Positions 6,174 to 6,847 of a DNA stretch of 6,847 bases are shown here, one piece after another; the stretch's first letter is position 1; every line of letters begins with the position of its first letter. Source of the stretch: Syntrophobacterales bacterium (lineage in GTDB: Bacteria > Desulfobacterota > Desulfobaccia > Desulfobaccales > 0-14-0-80-60-11); the NCBI GenBank assembly GCA_020052215.1, contig JAGVPN010000256.1, positions 1-6,847 on the forward strand, given 5' to 3'. A program made the position numbers and the translations under genes. The notes below the pieces were generated by a model that ran no database searches, had not been told where the DNA came from, and saw only the letters and a list, made by a program, of their open reading frames with translations.

Positions 6174-6314
6174 GGATTAAATGCAGTAAGTCTTATCCTC
6201 GCAACTCGTCTGGCTTTTTCCCGGAGAAGAACCCCACACGGCGCCGGGACGGTAACTTTTCATGCACTGACGGCCATCTGGAGGCTCCGCAGCCTGTTTT
6301 GGGAGGTGGACAAG
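6174..6314 (+). promoter_or_regulatory. Long 5' leader of the small membrane gene
   Basis: The leader from the inferred start site is about 140 nt. It contains CCCGG/CCGGG (6220-6224 with 6244-6248) and, just before the ribosome binding site, the stem AGGCT/AGCCT (6282-6286 with 6291-6295) followed by GTTTT. I recognise no known riboswitch consensus. The start site is inferred from the promoter only. Confidence 0.35.
6301..6308 (+). promoter_or_regulatory. Strong Shine-Dalgarno for the 51-residue gene
   Basis: GGGAGGTG lies 6 nt before the ATG at 6315. It is among the strongest ribosome binding sites in the window and the main argument that this short frame is translated. Confidence 0.75.
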
Positions 6315-6470
6315 ATGGGCATGATCGCCTTTTACGCCGGATTATTCATTGGCATTCTTTTTGGTTTCCTACTTTCATCGCTATTGGCTTTTTCCCTGGC
6401 GAAGCCTAAGGCCGGGGCGTTGCCCGACCAAGCCGAGGGATATTCCCAAGCAAATCTCCTGGAGCCTTGA
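6315..6470 (+). CDS. Small single-pass membrane protein of unknown function (51 aa)
   Basis: A 51-codon frame begins MGMIAFYAGLFIGILFG and ends in TGA. Residues 4-28 form one hydrophobic, glycine-containing helix (GLFIGILFGFLL). A short polar tail with basic and acidic residues (KPKAGALPDQAEG, 30-42) follows. With two early basic residues after the helix (K30, K32), the C-terminus would be predicted to face the cytoplasm. Evidence for reality: a strong Shine-Dalgarno 6 nt upstream, a TATAAT promoter about 150 bp upstream, and a coherent membrane-helix composition. I do not recognise the family. It resembles many bacterial one-helix microproteins that regulate or stabilise membrane complexes, but no partner can be named. 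It lies 240 bp ahead of a GT14 glycosyltransferase on the same strand and shares its first five codons with that gene. Confidence 0.7.
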   Translation: MGMIAFYAGLFIGILFGFLLSSLLAFSLAKPKAGALPDQAEGYSQANLLEP

Positions 6471-6710
6471 ACCGGGGTTCCCGCCCTCCCCAGGTCTTAA
6501 CGCCGTTCAGGTTGGGGCTCGGGGATGGCGGTCGTCGGAGCCTGGTCCATCTATTCTCCGGAAAGACTCTCCCGTCACCTTTCCGGTTCTCCCCTACCAG
6601 CAACCCGGGGTAATAAGGGCTGGTTAGCAATTTCCGCAGGGAAAACCGGTATTTTCTCCCGAGAAACCAGGGTTTTTGGGGATAAGATTTTTTTGTCCGA
6701 GGATATCGTT
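6471..6710. other. 240-bp spacer before the glycosyltransferase
   Basis: No gene is supported. CCGGAAAG/CTTTCCGG (6558-6565 with 6579-6586, 13-nt loop) is an 8-bp inverted repeat. GGGAAAA and TTTTCTCCC (6639-6645 with 6652-6660) could form an imperfect stem, without a good T-tract directly after it. A T-run at 6688-6694 lies just before the glycosyltransferase ribosome binding site. No convincing promoter was found for the downstream gene. Confidence 0.5.
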
Positions 6711-6847
6711 ATGGGCATGATCGCCTACCTCATCTTGGTGCACCGGTATCCCCGCCAGTTCAAAAGACTCTTTAGGGCAATTTTCCATCCCGCCAACTAC
6801 TACTTGGTACATGTGGACAAGAGGTCAGGCGTTGGATTACAGACGGA
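6711..6847 (+). CDS. Family GT14 glycosyltransferase (core-2/I-branching type), N-terminal fragment
   Basis: 45 complete codons are visible before the window ends. The start MGMIAYLILVHRYPRQFKRL, then FHPANYY and LVHVDKRS (residues 32-39), is the N-terminal signature of bacterial core-2/I-branching beta-1,6-N-acetylglucosaminyltransferase-like enzymes: a Rossmann strand with His11, then a His-Val-Asp-Lys strand end. These enzymes transfer sugars (GlcNAc or xylose in characterised members) from nucleotide sugars and in bacteria usually sit in exopolysaccharide, capsule or glycoprotein loci. GAGGA (6699-6703) lies 7 nt ahead of the ATG and supports it; a second ATG at 6717 is also possible. Full members are about 280-330 residues, so most of the protein lies beyond the window. 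Donor and acceptor are unknown. Confidence 0.85.
   Translation, partial: MGMIAYLILVHRYPRQFKRLFRAIFHPANYYLVHVDKRSGVGLQT

Larger units (their letters stand above)
5728..6314. other. 587-bp intergenic region without a supportable gene
   Basis: The first part (to about 6006) is the third hairpin-repeat copy. The middle (6010-6100) holds further GC-rich inverted repeats. The last part (6095-6314) is AT-rich and contains a promoter and leader for the small membrane gene. The open frames that cross 5728-5963 on both strands run through the palindromes, have no recognisable domain, and are read as chance frames. Confidence 0.7.

Noticed and set aside
6174..6314. Known riboswitch (c-di-GMP, SAM, TPP, cobalamin) in the long leader
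   Set aside because: None of the conserved core sequences of these classes could be recognised by eye. A covariance-model search would be needed to exclude them.
6349..6627. 92-codon frame overlapping the small membrane gene
   Set aside because: It starts inside the 51-residue frame in a different phase, lacks a Shine-Dalgarno, and its translation is a low-complexity mix without a domain. The shorter frame has the strong binding site.

Overview
The window is about 6.8 kb of GC-rich bacterial DNA. It carries housekeeping genes, intergenic spacers full of hairpin repeats, and the edge of a possible cell-surface glycosylation locus. The gene set (a Gram-negative-style PlsC, a bacterial RNase J, and a membrane-fused spermidine-synthase-like protein) together with modular palindromic spacers suggests a Desulfobacterota/deltaproteobacterial genome, perhaps a Desulfobacca-like lineage. 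That placement is an inference from family content and general sequence style, not a database result.

Layout. At the left edge, on the minus strand, lies nearly all of engB (YihA/YsxC ribosome-assembly GTPase), truncated at its C-terminus by the window end. A 273-bp divergent spacer holds a candidate engB promoter, an inverted copy of the hairpin repeat, and the ribosome binding site of plsC. On the plus strand, plsC (1-acylglycerol-3-phosphate acyltransferase) overlaps the start of an RNase J gene by 26 bp, which makes a tightly coupled pair. A 232-bp spacer with a second set of hairpins follows. After it comes a 751-residue membrane protein in which a spermidine-synthase-like Rossmann domain sits between two related sets of transmembrane helices.

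Between 5728 and 6314 there is no convincing long gene. The first half is a string of perfect hairpins (the third repeat copy). The second half turns AT-rich and has a good sigma70-like promoter and a leader of about 140 nt. The leader ends at a strong Shine-Dalgarno and a 51-residue single-pass membrane microprotein. After another 240 bp, the window ends inside the N-terminus of a family GT14 (core-2/I-branching type) glycosyltransferase.

How it fits together. engB, plsC and rnj are core functions (50S assembly, phosphatidic acid synthesis, RNA turnover) and need no special link. No complete novel system is visible. The points most worth a second look are the modular hairpin repeat family shared by three spacers, the loss of the acidic catalytic residues in the spermidine-synthase-like domain together with the apparent duplication of its membrane halves, and the unlisted small membrane protein with its own promoter and long leader.
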